Positions 22,342 to 34,136 of a DNA stretch of 64,000 nucleotides are shown here, one piece after another. Location of the stretch: positions 1,922,001 to 1,986,000 of the forward strand of contig JAQOOI010000022.1 of NCBI GenBank assembly GCA_028554645.1. Reading direction: 5' to 3'. Numbering within the stretch: position 1 is the first letter of the stretch; every line of letters begins with the position of its first letter. The notes under the pieces are model-generated. The model had not been told where the DNA came from. It saw only the letters and a list, made by a program, of their open reading frames with translations, and searched no databases. This stretch comes from Omphalotus guepiniiformis. Taxonomy: Eukaryota; Basidiomycota; Agaricomycetes; Agaricales; Omphalotaceae. A program made the translations under genes and the position numbers.

Positions 22342-23817
22342 TTATTGTGCTACAGTGACGAAATACTCCTCTCGAGAATCCTCATTAATGCTGGGCATGA
22401 ACTTGCTTCGTCCCTCTGGTTGAGGGTCTTTGTTACCATATGAGGACAGGAATCCATTCGCTTCGTCAAGCACCACTTGCACTGCAATTCGGAGTCAGTG
22501 TAGCTTTGACGAGGAAGATTATACGGACCTTTGGCACGATAATCAGATTGCTTACGTCCAAACCGGTTAACAACTGCACGTAGACTCTCCTTCTGCTCGG
22601 TAATATCCGCGCACACCTTCCGAAGGCCTTCCGCCTCAAGTTCCAATCTGTGAAGACTCTCCTGGACTTGCTTCTCGAGCCCTTCAAGGTGGGCCATATG
22701 ACTAATGTAAATCTGCCGCATATCTTCCCATTCATTATCTGCAATAGATACGTTATTTCACTGTAATGTAAATGTGCTGAGTGACTTGCCAATTGTCTGG
22801 GCCTCTTGAGCCGCGTTCGTGAATTTCGAAAAGTGTTCTGCTAAGTCGCGATCATCTGCCCATGAGACGGTCTTCACTGAATCGCCAGTGTTGGACCGCT
22901 TGATACAACTTCTTTGATGTCGCAATCTTTTGGCGGTGACCTCAACTTTAGGTGTTGAACCTGGCGCCTTTGAGCTTGGATTATCTGCGGGTATATTTGG
23001 TGGGCTTGCTGAACCCGGGGAGTCAAAGATTAGGGGTGTGCCATGATGGCGTAAAAGATGAGGGAGGGGTTCAGGCGAAGATGGCTTCTGTGAATCAAGG
23101 GGGATGATTGGAGCGATGAGATTATCTGGTTCCTCAACGAATTCTGCCGCGAGATCTTCAATCTGGGTATCTGTACCGTCCGTCTCGGAGGCAGACGAGG
23201 GTTCTTTGGTCTTCGTCGGAGGAGGAGTTCGTATCCGTGTTTTCGAGTGAGAATGGGGTTGAGTCGAATTGGCACAACGGGAACAGCAAAATGAGTTCCG
23301 GGTATTCAAAGAATGTGAATGATGGACGGGCCGCTGATTAACGGAAGATATGCGTAGCTGCTGCTGACGAAACCATTTCTCCATCTCCTTCAATCGAAAA
23401 TCGGCCGGTGCAACGACAGTTTGGAATCTGAATGGCTCGCCCCGCCCAATCCTTCGAGTCGGGGGAGCCTTGGATAGCTTCTGACATTTGCGTATCATAC
23501 GATCCTTCAAATGACGGATCTCTAAAATACGATCCCACGACACGGATTTCTTGGTGAGTTCGAGCGATTCTAGCTTCAAAAGCTGCTCGTACATGGAGGC
23601 CGTCATGGGAGGCAGGAGAACCTATGCGGGAAAAAAAGTTGAACTTGCCGGTATACACACTGCTCTCTCGACTCACTTTGAATTCATCCAAAGTGTCTGT
23701 TGTTTGCAGGTATCTCCATCCCTTGGGTGTTCGTGAGTCCTGTTGGTCTATCTGGCCTCTGACTGGACTAGAGCGAAGATAGTCAAGGGGGGTGTTCGTC
23801 TTTGATTGCCTGAGCAT
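22342..23817 (-). CDS. Uncharacterised coiled-coil protein
   Basis: I do not recognise this gene. Exons from ATG 23817 give an N-terminal block (TPLDYLRSSPVRGQIDQQDS, GWRYLQTTDTLDEF) and a helical region MYEQLLKLESLELTKKSVSW..ILEIRHLKDRMIRKCQKL. A disordered Ser/Pro/Thr-rich middle follows, including a CCSRC cluster in NSFCCSRCANS. Near the C-terminus, KTVSWADDRDLAEHFSKFTN is followed by a coiled coil (EGLEKQVQESLHRLELEAEGL). After a last intron it ends EEYFVTVAQ-stop at 22342. The length is about 430 residues. No membrane helix or signal peptide is seen. Clean GT..AG introns and a consistent frame argue that it is a real gene, possibly a cytoskeletal or scaffold protein, but that is only inference. 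Confidence 0.7.
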
Positions 23818-24309
23818 AAGGGAACACTCAAAATAAGTTAAGAATGGTAGTCTTCCGATGAGTCCAGTAGTTGAAGGGATGCATAGAATGAAAGATGGAT
23901 ATTATATATACTTCCCAACCGAAACCTCGTGTCTGAAAAGTAACGTTGCCAGATAGTGCTTTGGGAGAAAGAAAGTTCCTTGGACCTGCCACGAGGTCAT
24001 CAGCCGAATCGGAGGTAAACGCTGGAACAACATTGACATTTTGATCAGGGTCAGAGCAAGTCGCGGTGTGGGGAACACAGACCAGGCCCAGTCAACGAGG
24101 AGATACCTGCAGGCTTAAGATCATTCATGAAAGAACTGAGTATCGAGAGGAAATGAGTGAGAAAGCGTGAATGCAGCAATGGTGAAAGGGATATATGCAC
24201 ATACACTGTATATCACACAGGAGTCGAGCCTTGTGTCATATGTTTCTCGAATTTCCAAGACACCGGCAATGCTTATGTAAGCCATTCCTTCTCCCTCCTC
24301 TCCATTTTC
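23818..24309. other. Divergent intergenic region between the coiled-coil orphan and PEX16
   Basis: No gene is apparent. It contains an AT-rich run (ATATTATATATACTT near 23900) and a short TATATC-rich stretch near 24190-24220. It presumably carries both promoters. Confidence 0.4.
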
Positions 24310-25665
24310 ATGTCGTCTTCGATAGTTCGTTACGAGTCCTTTCTTTTGAAGAACGTCTCTACTATATCTTCTCTCGAGTCTTTACTGAGATCTTTGACTT
24401 GGTTTCTCCCAGGCCGATTCAAAGATGCTGAGTTGGCCTCTGAAGCGCGTCAGTTTACTTTCATTTGTCTTGTATGCGCTTTCCTGAACTTGTGTTAGTC
24501 TCTGCTTCCCTCAACATGATTAGCATGTATCATGACACTCTTCTTGCTCGTATCGTGCAGTCGGATCCTAAATATCGTCCTCTTATTCCTTTCTCACTTC
24601 ATACCCGTTTCACAAGAGCATGGGCCGACAACAACTCTCGGTACAAATGGGCTGCGCGAATACTTGAAATCATACGATTTACAGAGCTCGTCATTGAAAT
24701 GGGTCTTCGAAGGAAGGTTTCCTCCCAAAACCGGTGGAGAGGTATCATTCTCCTGGAGATAATCAAGTGTGTAAGAACATGTAGCTCTTTAGACTTAACC
24801 GCTAATTTCCCAATAGAGCTACCTTGCGTATTATCCTTCTACGGACCACAAAGAGACCAGTGCTTTCACCACCGATTCCTGAACGAGACATTGATCCCAC
24901 CACATTGCCCGTTTCGACTGATTCCTCTCCTACACTTGCTCCTTCCTCTCCTCCTTCCTCGTTGCCCGCGACCCCAGAACATCTTAAGAATAATCGTGTT
25001 CCTCTACTTCCACATCCCCTGTTGACGTCTTCCCCTCCTCATTCTGAAACTTCTGTTGAAGACTATCTACTCCCAAAAGCCCTCACAACTGCTTCCGTGA
25101 AGCCGCCCCTTTCCCTCGTTCGGTCATTATCTTCCCCTCAGGAATGGCTCGCTGAAATCTTGTACATTTTGCGCCCTTTGATCTATGGTTAGTCTGCCCT
25201 TTCTAGACGTGATTGAAGATTGAGCCTTTTTGTATACGATAGCGACGTTGTTGTCATCTGATCGCCAGTCTAATCGACCGTTGTACGCAGCTCTTGCGTT
25301 TGAACTTCTATCTAGAAGTCTACGTCGTAATCCACCCCCGTCTGCTACTCTAGAGCGTTCAGAGTATGCTAGGAGAGACAGGGATATGTTGTGGTACCTC
25401 TTCCGTGGCTCAATCTGGGAGTCTTATACACGGTGAACATTTTTATTTTGCCAGCCAGCTACATCTCTGACCAATCTATCCTCTCGCAGTCCCAAATTAG
25501 AGAATCTCGCTGACAGCGCATCTCGTGCCCCATTACTCGGATTATTTGGCACCTTACTCAACGACTGGATACCCTTGATTGACGAGTACTATTACTGTAT
25601 GTTTTCTTTTACCCGTCATCAGCACACCAATCTGACCTGTTCTGGGTCTAGATACTGCGCCCTAA
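24310..25665 (+). CDS. PEX16: Peroxin PEX16-like peroxisomal membrane protein
   Basis: PEX16 is a peroxisome biogenesis factor that recruits or inserts membrane proteins at the ER and peroxisome. The product begins MSSSIVRYESFLLKNVSTIS, with SLTWFLPGRFKDAELASEA next, the signature start of the family. Further blocks are SMYHDTLLARIV, YKWAARILEIIRFTELVIEM, RWRGIILLEIIKATLRIILL, a Pro/Ser-rich loop, WLAEILYILRPLIYATLLSS and LAFELLSRSL, ending with DWIPLIDEYYYYTAP-stop. The terminal codons come from a short exon after an intron beginning near 25597. About 390 residues and six introns, all GT..AG. The start is the first ATG of the conserved frame. Confidence 0.88.
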
Positions 25666-25865
25666 ATGTTGTAAATATATTTGTTCTTATGCTTGAGGAC
25701 GGTCGTTTACTTGATCAGCACTTCTCCGTGTGTACTCCGAGCATCAATAACATGTGTCAAGTACAGTAGCGTGTGATGTTTTGACTAAAATTTTACGGAC
25801 CGTCTGGCGACCAGAAAACATTCAAATAGTGGTGTCGTGCCACTCGAGTTGATCAAGAACTGATC

Positions 25866-26617
25866 ATGTCTTCTTACAATCTACCCACCTTGCGGCGTAT
25901 TGTAGCCTCGCACAACGAGCAAGGCAAGAGTACCGTGAAGAGTGACACGGAGTGGGTATCCAAGGTATATTTGGTACTTGACTACACTCAGAGGTAGTGC
26001 TTAATTGTGAAACAGGTGCTACCACTCGTCGACGGAGGTAGAGGGGGACCTATTTGGTCGTTCGTGGACGGCTTGCCCACCAAAGATAACCATGATTCGT
26101 CGTTAGCCTCCTGATGTGACCCTTTTACCTGATCTGATTGTGATTCACTACAGTGACGAAGGTGCAAAAAGAGTACTGGATCCTGCATTTAACTTTGGTC
26201 TAGTCCCCCCCAAAGGATGCAATCTGTGTATCACTGAATTAGCTCCAGGCGCCACCGCTGCCATGGTACGATCGTGTTATCTGCTCAATCGGAATTAAGT
26301 GCATTAATTGTTTGTACAGCATAGGACGTCTTCTTTAGACTACGACATCCTGCGTAAGTCGTGCTCTTCATGTTTACGAGTTTACGAACGTTGATTTTCA
26401 TTTGTTCGAGGCAGTTGAGGGAGAGCTTACTTTAATCATGGAGGACGGCAGCGAAACTACTCTGAAGCAAGTAGGTGATATAGTTGTCATGAAAGGTGCT
26501 ATACACGCTTGGAAGAATCCTTCGAGTACGAAATGGTGCCGATGGATAGCAGTGCTGTTGTCTGCTGAACCAGTAGAAGTTGACGGGAAAGCATTGGGTC
26601 CAGAACATAGACCTTGA
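25866..26617 (+). CDS. Small single-domain cupin protein
   Basis: A small protein whose C-terminal half is a cupin-2 beta barrel. It begins MSSYNLPTLRRIVASHNEQG, then GGPIWSFVDGLPTKDNHD. The barrel reads CITELAPGATAAMHRTSSLDYDILLEGELTLIMEDG and TTLKQVGDIVVMKGAIHAWKN (in two parts across an intron). The His in AMHRT and the His in IHAWKN sit where cupins bind metal or contact substrate. Total about 175 residues in four or five exons. It lies 17 bp from the convergent end of a short-chain dehydrogenase. Similar fungal cupins occur next to dehydrogenases in small catabolic or biosynthetic groups, but no specific substrate can be named from sequence. Confidence 0.83.
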
Positions 26618-26634
26618 GTGTATATATCTCGTTT

Positions 26635-27853
26635 CTATTGTAAATTGACAAAGAGACCGCCATCGACGAGTAGGGAGCTTCCAGTGACGTACTTGGCCAA
26701 ATCACTAAAGTGATTTAAATGAAACTCAGCGAGATGAGATTCATTTCGGTAGCGAACTGCTTACCTGGCCAGGAAAACGACGGGCCCAGCTATATCATCG
26801 GGAATCCCTAATCTTCCTAAGCAAGTTCGAGAAATCATAGCATCGCGTTTAGCGACATCAGCGAGGTCTTCCTTGTTAATATCTGTTGCAATCGTTCCAG
26901 GTAAGACAGCATTGGCGCGAATACCGTACTTTCCAAGCGCGACAGCACAGCTCTGCATCAGCGAAAGAATACCAGCTTGTTGATCATCGTGCTGTCAACA
27001 TCAAGAAGTGTGCAGAATACTGGAATATTACCTTTGGTGGGTGTGTAGTGGCTTCAAAGAGAGCTGATCAGCAGAGATTCGGTCGGAAATTGATGGATAT
27101 GTTTCACCATTGAAATTCACCGCCTACTAATGCAGAGATTGATGCGATACCAATGATTGAGCCGCCTTGAGGGCTTTGAGCCTTCATTTGATTCGCTACC
27201 GCTGCAAAGTTGTCCTTTAGACAGCGCTTGGCGTAGATTGAGCCAGTCTGCTTACCTTGCACGACATAGAAAGACCCGTCTAGATTAACCTTAGAACAGA
27301 AGTATTAGTCAAAGTTAGCCTAGCCTTGTGTAAGTACAGACTTGTCGGGTTCTTTCCCAAGTTGCATGAGGCATAGTCAAAAATTCAGCGAACGGGCAAA
27401 TCCCTAGCGGTTCTTTGATTAGACGATCGAATTAATGAAACTGACAACGCACCGGCATTTGACACGAGCACGTCAATCCGACCAAACTTCTCAACGGCTC
27501 GAGTAACAATCTTCAACATATCTTGAGTACAATCTCTTTCGCATTCTTGGCACTGCTACTCACTTTACTCGAGGTGGCCGGATCTGCAATGTCACCCGGA
27601 ACTGTTTCGACCTTGCGTTCAGTTCCGCCGCTTTCAATCTCGTCTTTCAACGATTGAATTTCGGCTTCAGTAACGGCGTCTCCATAGTAGTGGAGAACAA
27701 ATCCAGTAGCTCCATGTTTGGCAAATTCTTGAGCGCTGCCATGATATTGAATATCCGGAATACTTCCACATTAGACTAATTCACTCACCAGCTTCTACCA
27801 ATACCGCGAGAAGCGCCAGTAATGACTACGACCTTGTTAGGGACAAGCAACAT
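26635..27853 (-). CDS. Short-chain dehydrogenase/reductase, sugar-dehydrogenase-like
   Basis: A classical SDR of about 255 residues. The minus-strand product starts MLLVPNKVVVITGASRGIG, carrying the TGxxxGxG nucleotide-binding motif. It continues CAQEFAKHGATGFVLHYYGD, PGDIADPATS, IDVLVSNAGICPF (NAG motif), GSIIGIASISALVG with the catalytic Ser, and HYTPTKAGILSLMQS with the YxxxK pair. The C-terminus reads GKYGIRANAVLPGTIATDIN and ends SLLVDGGLFVNLQ-stop. One intron begins at GTAAAG inside TCGAGTAAAG, which restores the frame. The closest match in my memory is to fungal L-rhamnose or glucose-1-dehydrogenases, but SDR substrate cannot be set from motifs. It is divergent from the KARI-like gene (about 300 bp). 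Confidence 0.88.
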
Positions 27854-28150
27854 TTATACTGATAGCAAGAGAAGAAGGGAATAAAGGGTACGAACAGACG
27901 ACCGCCATCTCTTGTTGCGGAAGGCCTGAGCTGGTAAGTCCGGACCGACGAGTTTTCGGACCGACGAAGTTCACCTGACGCTTCAGGTGCTCATTTCTAC
28001 TTTACATGGGAGAGCCGTCGGATACCGCTTCACTTAACTCGTGTTATAAAATTCGGTGAAGGATAATATGCATTGACATAAGTTTTCATCCCTGCTCTAT
28101 AGGCAATCATGCCATCTGCAAAGATGTAGGTATCATTGCATTGACACAAA

Positions 28151-29667
28151 ATGAAGGTTTACTTACCACCTTGGAAATTCAGTTACTACGACTCCGATGC
28201 CGATCTAGGTCTGTTGAAGGACAAGAAAATTGTGTTCTTGGGCTTTGGAAATCAGGGTTCGGCGCAGGCTCAGAACTTGCGCGACAGTGGTATTCCCAAT
28301 GAGAACATTCTCATTGCTAACAGAAACGACTCGTATGCAGAAGCCGCGAGAACCAATGGCTTTGTCGTCGAGCATGACTTTGGTAAAGCAGCTGCAGTAG
28401 CGGATGGTTAGTCTCACCCCTTCTCAGACATCGGGTTTCATCTGATTCCTTCAAGTGCTATTCTTGCTTGTACCGGACCAAGTCCAACCTCGCGTCTTCA
28501 ATACGGAATTTGCCCCCAAATTGTGAGTTCAGAGTAACGTCGTAACCTTCACTATTTTCACAGCACTGCATAGGAAGGAAACAGCCTCCATTGTCATTGC
28601 CAGCGGTTATAATGTCTTCTTCAAGCTATTGAATTTCTCCCCGAAGCAAGACGTAATCATGGTCGCTCCACGTATGATAGGATCAAGTGTCCGGTCGCTA
28701 TATGTGAAGGGCAAAGGTTTTCCTTGTGAGCTCGAGTGTTTAAGACAAAGGGCAACAATGAGCTTACAGAATTGAAAAAAAAAGGCTTTGTGTCTGTGGA
28801 GCAGGATGGCACTGGAGCCGGACTGCAGATCGCGTTGGCCCTTTCTAAAGGCATCGGAGCAACAAGAGCAGGTGCCATCGCCTCATCCGCCCGTGAAGAG
28901 ACTGCAATGGATTTGTTTGCCGGTGGGTGTCATGATTGCAGGCGCTTGCAGTGTTGTTCACAGTCATCCACAGAGCAAGCACTATGGCCTAATATCATCA
29001 TGCTGTGAGCGTGTTGACACAACGCGTTCAATCAATTCTGACAGAATGATCCGAACACCAGCTTCCGTGAAGCTTTCAGGTAAGAGCATAGTATACTCAG
29101 CCATGCGCTCTTATTCAAGGTATATGTGGCAGCGTCCTGAAAGAAGCTGGATGCTCAGATGAAGCTCTCTGTTACGAAATGTTAGCCTCTTAACCGACCA
29201 TTTGATACCTCGAAGCTTACCGCACACTCAGGTGGATGTCCAAAGAGCCCGCCGAAATTTTCGAGCGTGCTGCAGACGACGGTTTTATCCAGCAGGTCTG
29301 TATGATGGTAACATCGGGACGAGATCTGACCGCAACACACTGTAGCTGAAGCACCACTCCACTGTCTCTCAATTCGGCCAGCTTAATGGGGCGCTCAAAC
29401 TTGACGGAACAGCTGCCCGCGAGCACTTCAAGCACATCCTCTATAATCAGGTCGGGCATTCGAATTCGCCCATTCTCCGTTGACATACTAACCGAGTGTT
29501 GCCAGGTCTTGGATGGTACGTTCTGCAAGGAGTTCTCAAAGATCGAAGATGATTTGGAGAAAAATGGTCCGGAAAATCCACTGGTCGAATTGTATCGCAA
29601 GTCAGAAGAGAGTGAACTTTGCCAGGCGGAAAAGCGAGTTCGCGCTAGGTTGGCAGAGTTAATTTGA
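28151..29667 (+). CDS. Ketol-acid reductoisomerase-like protein without mitochondrial presequence
   Basis: Members of this family reduce and isomerise 2-acetolactate in branched amino acid synthesis. The product begins [20 protein letters not shown] and has the Rossmann motif [20 protein letters not shown]. It continues [67 protein letters not shown] (acidic metal ligands D and E) and [15 protein letters not shown]. The C-terminal block is [11 protein letters not shown]. About 330 residues from nine or so exons. The upstream start ATGCCATCTGCAAAGATG near 28109 runs into a stop, so ATG 28151 is preferred. The canonical fungal ILV5 is larger and mitochondrial; this one looks cytosolic and bacterial-sized, so its true role may be different. 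Confidence 0.83.
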
Positions 29668-29914
29668 ACGGTTTTGAGATTCTTTTATTCATGTCGGTAC
29701 AGTGTCTGAAGATGTATAAGTAAATAGTACAGAAGAATAACTCACTCGAAACTGATTGAGACTGAAGGTTTACAATTCTGAAAACTGACAAGTGATAGTC
29801 AGGAAACAGGGAAACACGGATGTCACATGTGACAATTCACTTGACGGGTGTGACAAATCACACTGTTTTCACCTTGCCTTTTTACTAACTGCTCAACTGC
29901 TCAACACATAGGCC

Positions 29915-32239
29915 ATGTCGTCTCCCAACGGCAAGATGGAAGTGGACAAGTCACCGAATCACAGATCGTAAGCCTACCTTGTACCCCTGTTCACATTCAA
30001 TTCTCATAACAATGTTCAAAAAAGCTCTCGCACGCATTCTACGGACACGCTCCGTACTCGAAGGTCTCATAGGTCTACATCTCGAGACCGAAGCGACAGA
30101 AGGGATCGAAGACGTGAGCGTGTTGATGACAGGAAGAGAAAGAGTCGTAGTCGTGACAGGGATCGATACGAAAGAGAGAGGTCTCGTGATAGATATCGAG
30201 AGAGGGACAGGGAACGGGATAGACGACGTGACCGCGACTCAGACCGTCACCGAAGTGACCGACGTCGTGAGAGAGGTGAAAGTAGACATAGTCATCGTGA
30301 CTACGGCCGTGACAGAGACAGAGAGGAGAAAGAGAAGGACCGAAGAAGAAAACGCCCTGACGACGACGATAATGACTCTGAGGAGCGTTTGAAGAAAAAA
30401 AGAACGGATGATGACCTAGATGAGTTCACGGCGTCCGGTGGTCTTCCTAAGGACAGTCCTAAGGAATCTGATCGTAGGAGACCTTCTCGCCCACCTCGAG
30501 ATCCCAGGGATGAATTTGAGGATGGATTGAGATACAGAAAAGACAAAGATGACAGAGATGAGAGGAAGAGTAATCGTGATGATGAACTGCCTCCTCGTCG
30601 TCCTTCACCCAGTCTTCCTGCAATGAGGTGAGTTTGAAACCTCTGACCTCCTGATTTCTCTCACAAACAACGGTCTTCTAGGCGCCCGTCACCCACCTAC
30701 GAACCTCCGCCAGATGAACCCTACAACCCTGATGAACCCAAAGAAGACGATTCAGAAGCACGATCGGTTTTCGTGTCTCAACTTGCTGCCCGACTGACCG
30801 CTCGGGACTTGGGTTATTTCTTCGAAGACAAACTTGGCGAAGGTACTGTCATGGACTCGAGAATTGTGACTGATAGGCTGTCTCGCCGTTCTAAAGGGTG
30901 GGGATGTTTTTATCACCTCTTCCTTCACTCATTGATTGCCCTTTTTCAGCATTGGCTATGTGGAATTTCGTTCAATTGATCTTGTGGAAAAAGCAATTGC
31001 ACTTACTGGCACGGTCGTCATGGGTCTTCCTATCATGGTTCAATTGACTGAGTCCGAAAGAAACCGCCTTCATCCCGGAGACGGGTGAGTGACAATGGAC
31101 GTCTTCCTTTCCTTGCTTAATGTTTCTTTGGTGCAGGAACTTGAACCTCCCGCCTGGAGTTAGTGCGCCTCATGGTGCTATGCAGTATGTTGAGATTTGC
31201 TGAATACTGTTGTATCAGTCTCATGGAGATTTATAGACTTTACGTTGGCTCTCTCCACTTCAATCTCACGGAATCCGACATCAAGCAGGTATTCGAGCCC
31301 TTCGGCCCTCTTGAATTTGTCGACCTTCACAGGGATCCAATGACTGGTCGCAGTAAAGGATATGCGTTTGTTCAGTGTGTTTCCATTTCTTCTTAGGTTT
31401 CTTGCTTCTCATTGACACGGTGTGCCGTAGATATAAGAGGGCAGAAGATGCCAAGATGGCCCTTGAACAGATGGAGGGCTTCGAGCTTGCTGGGCGTACT
31501 GTGCGTCTCATTTGTTCTCCTGTGACATTTCTTGTTCACATCCGATTCTAGCTTCGCGTGAATACCGTTCACGAAAAGGGGACTGCTCGCTACACACAGC
31601 AAGATTCTTTAGATGAATCTGGCGGTCCGCATTTCATTTTTGGTTCGTGTAATCTTGTCTGACTTTTAATTTACTAGGTGGTAATTTGAATGCAGCTTCT
31701 CGACAAGCACTAATGCAAAAACTTGCTAGAATTGATGCACCCCCCTCACTTCCCGAGCCTGTTAAGTTATTTCGACCGCCTGAAAAATGTCAGACCTCAT
31801 CCGTTCTTACAGTAAGCCAAATATCCCTCAACAAACAATGCAGTCCCGTTCCGTATTACTGAAGAACATGTTTGATCCCGAAGAGTACGCCCCAGCCTTT
31901 CCTTAACGAATACCTCTAATACACCCTCTTTCTTCCTTTGTAGAGAAACCGAAAAAGACTGGGATAAAGATCTCGCCGAGGATGTCAAGGGAGAATGTGA
32001 AGCAAAATACGGAAAAGTTGAAGCGATCAAGGTGGAGAGAGACACACAAGTAAGGAACTTTACGTCTCCTCGGTTGGCTTGTTTCACAAAGGTCTCTTTT
32101 GCAGGGCGAAATCTATCTCAAACTCGATTCAATCGAGTCGGCAAAGAAAGCTATTCAAGGTCTTAACGGGCGTTGGTTTGGTGGAAAACAGGTTTCAGCC
32201 ACCTTCATATCCGATGCGATTATGCAGGCTCATCAATAG
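29915..32239 (+). CDS. RBM39/CAPER-like splicing factor (RS domain plus RRMs)
   Basis: This is a nuclear pre-mRNA splicing factor of the CC1 family. After a short first exon (MSSPNGKMEVDKSPNHRS) comes a long Arg-Asp/Arg-Ser rich region to about base 30620. RRM1 follows: ARSVFVSQLAARLTARDLGYF and GIGYVEFRSIDLVEKAI. RRM2 has LYVGSLHFNLTESDIKQVF and SKGYAFVQYKRAEDAKMAL. A C-terminal U2AF-homology domain holds VLLKNMFDPEEETEKDWDKD and GEIYLKLDSIESAKKAI, ending VSATFISDAIMQAHQ-stop. All three are in the order of human RBM39. A different reading frame over the RS region is also open and is a shadow. Splicing factors of this type often have alternative splicing of their own RNA. Confidence 0.92.
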
Positions 32240-34136
32240 GTCCGGGATCCCAAAACGAAAACGATAATGGGCAAGGCGGTTTACTTTTCCTTGTCCGTGC
32301 CTGCGAAGCACCCTAAAGGTGGTGGGTCGTTTGAGGACCAATATGCGACTGCACTGGTGTCCCCGGTACAGTAACATTCGAGAGCATTTGCTTTTCTGCC
32401 GTTTTATCATGTTTTTCTGAAGCTTCAACAGATTACCTCTATTGACGTCGTACTCTCGTATTTTCTCTCTTTCCTATTATGTTTTTAATAAGTCTCAAAA
32501 AAAATTGCGCTACACAGATTCCCAAAAGAAAAAACATCGTTCGTCAGTGAATCTTTTGACCGTCAGGAAGTTGACTGCGCTGTCGCCAACGCGAGGAAAA
32601 GACAGGTAGACAGGTTGGACTACTGATGAACCTTGTGCTGTCTTTTCAGGTTTTAGTCATAATTCTCCGCCTGTTAGAGTCTGTTGTTGTGCTATAAGTG
32701 AATCGCTATATCGCGTTGAGGTGACTAAAGCGGTTTCTTCTTCATCCTGTGTTTGAAGGCACTGATGGAAGGTGGCAAAATTAGACATGTTCTCGCTGAC
32801 AAGGAAGGCTTCCTGTCGTATCCTTGATCTCCTCCGTCCACGAAAGGGACGCAAGTCGGCGAATTTGATGGTGGTGCTTGGTGCTTGTTCTTTCGGTCGT
32901 TATATAACATCCGCTCCCTCTTCCGTTAGAAACCAATTTTCTAGGTTCTATAGCACTACTACGTTGAGGTAAATGGACCGATTCTGTTTATTTCCATCTT
33001 GAAGCACTGATGAAAGATAGCAAGTCTAGATATGTCTCGAGGTGATTAGGAGAAATCCTGTTCTATTCCTGTGTCACCCTGGGCTTCTTCTATGTCTGTC
33101 TCTATATAGATTCACTACGAGCGAGTTTTTATCAAAGCAGCGGTTATTGGACGGCAAGTGCCAGATTAAGTATGACATCATTGTGCCTAGCTCCACCAAG
33201 AGACGCAGGGTGTTACAGTATGTATGTACGTAGGTAGGTAAAAGAATTTCATCTTCCGCTGCGCTGGTGGAATCAGAGGAAGGTTCCGTAGTATTAAGCT
33301 ATATAGCATCTATGTTTGCATGCTGAGCTCGCCACAACGTATGGGCATAATGGCAGATCGAAATGTGTACCCATACAGTGTTAATTTCACATAGCAGAAC
33401 GAAAGGACTGTGTATATAATGTGTACATAGTATACACATTTACATATGTAACTGCATCGGAGCACTCGATTTGTGCAGAATCAACGATTTCAAGTAAGTG
33501 TGCTTAGGCTAAGCATCTGATACGATGGATGGAAGAGAGGGATGAATGCGTGTTGACAGAAAGGTGAAAAGGTAAAAGCAGGAAAACACCAGCAAAGAAG
33601 GCAGTAAAGAAGAATGCTAACTAGAAAAGTGGAAATATGGTCAAAGTCAAGGTGTTTATATGAAGTTGTTGTACGTAAAGTATATATGCTATGGAGGTAC
33701 TGTAGCTATGGATGAAAGCGTCCATTGTCCATTGTCCATTGTCCATGCGTGCATGCGTTCTTGACTTTGAAAGGGGAGAGAGAGAATATGCCATGAAACC
33801 ATAAATGAGTGCGTATATACACTGCTGTGTGTGTCGTGAAGAGATGCATAGTGTCATCTGGGCCGCCGTGTTTCAGGCCATGATCATCAACGGTCGGATG
33901 TATGCAGCGTACAAGAAAAACAAGCAGGGAAAACAATCGCGATGTCTCAAAAAAAAGCCAGAGTAGATGACTCTAGCTGCCACCAAAAAGAAGAAGAAAA
34001 AAAGAGGTGTGAAGCACACCATAAATGGAATACTTTTTTGGTTCAGAGTCGTCCTCTTGAGTTGATACTAGCGACGTCACGGATTCCGAACCTAGACACA
34101 GAGAATATGATTACCTTTTTCCTAAAAGAGATGAGA
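32240..34136. other. Long non-coding stretch with a diverged tandem duplication and a short satellite
   Basis: About 1.9 kb without a convincing gene. The first part is the RBM39 3' flank. A motif of about 40 bp starting GCACTGATGGAAGG near 32759 reappears, diverged, near 33003 as GCACTGATGAAAGA, about 245 bp further on. A heptamer-type satellite, TCCATTG repeated four times, lies at about 33719-33745. Short reading frames on both strands lack conserved motifs. The right end (from about 33950) is the 3' flank of the minus-strand membrane protein gene. Confidence 0.55.

Noticed and set aside
27510..27600. Apparent frameshift intron in the SDR gene
   Set aside because: Using the donor GTAAAG inside TCGAGTAAAG gives a clean GT..AG intron and restores the conserved frame.
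29979..30392. 137-codon plus-strand frame (MFKKALARIL..)
   Set aside because: Lies out of frame over the RS-rich exon of the RBM39-like gene, where the RD/RS frame gives the expected protein.
33706..33760. Possible CRISPR-like or regulatory array from TCCATTG repeats
   Set aside because: Only four adjacent copies of a heptamer with no spacers; a simple satellite in a eukaryotic genome.
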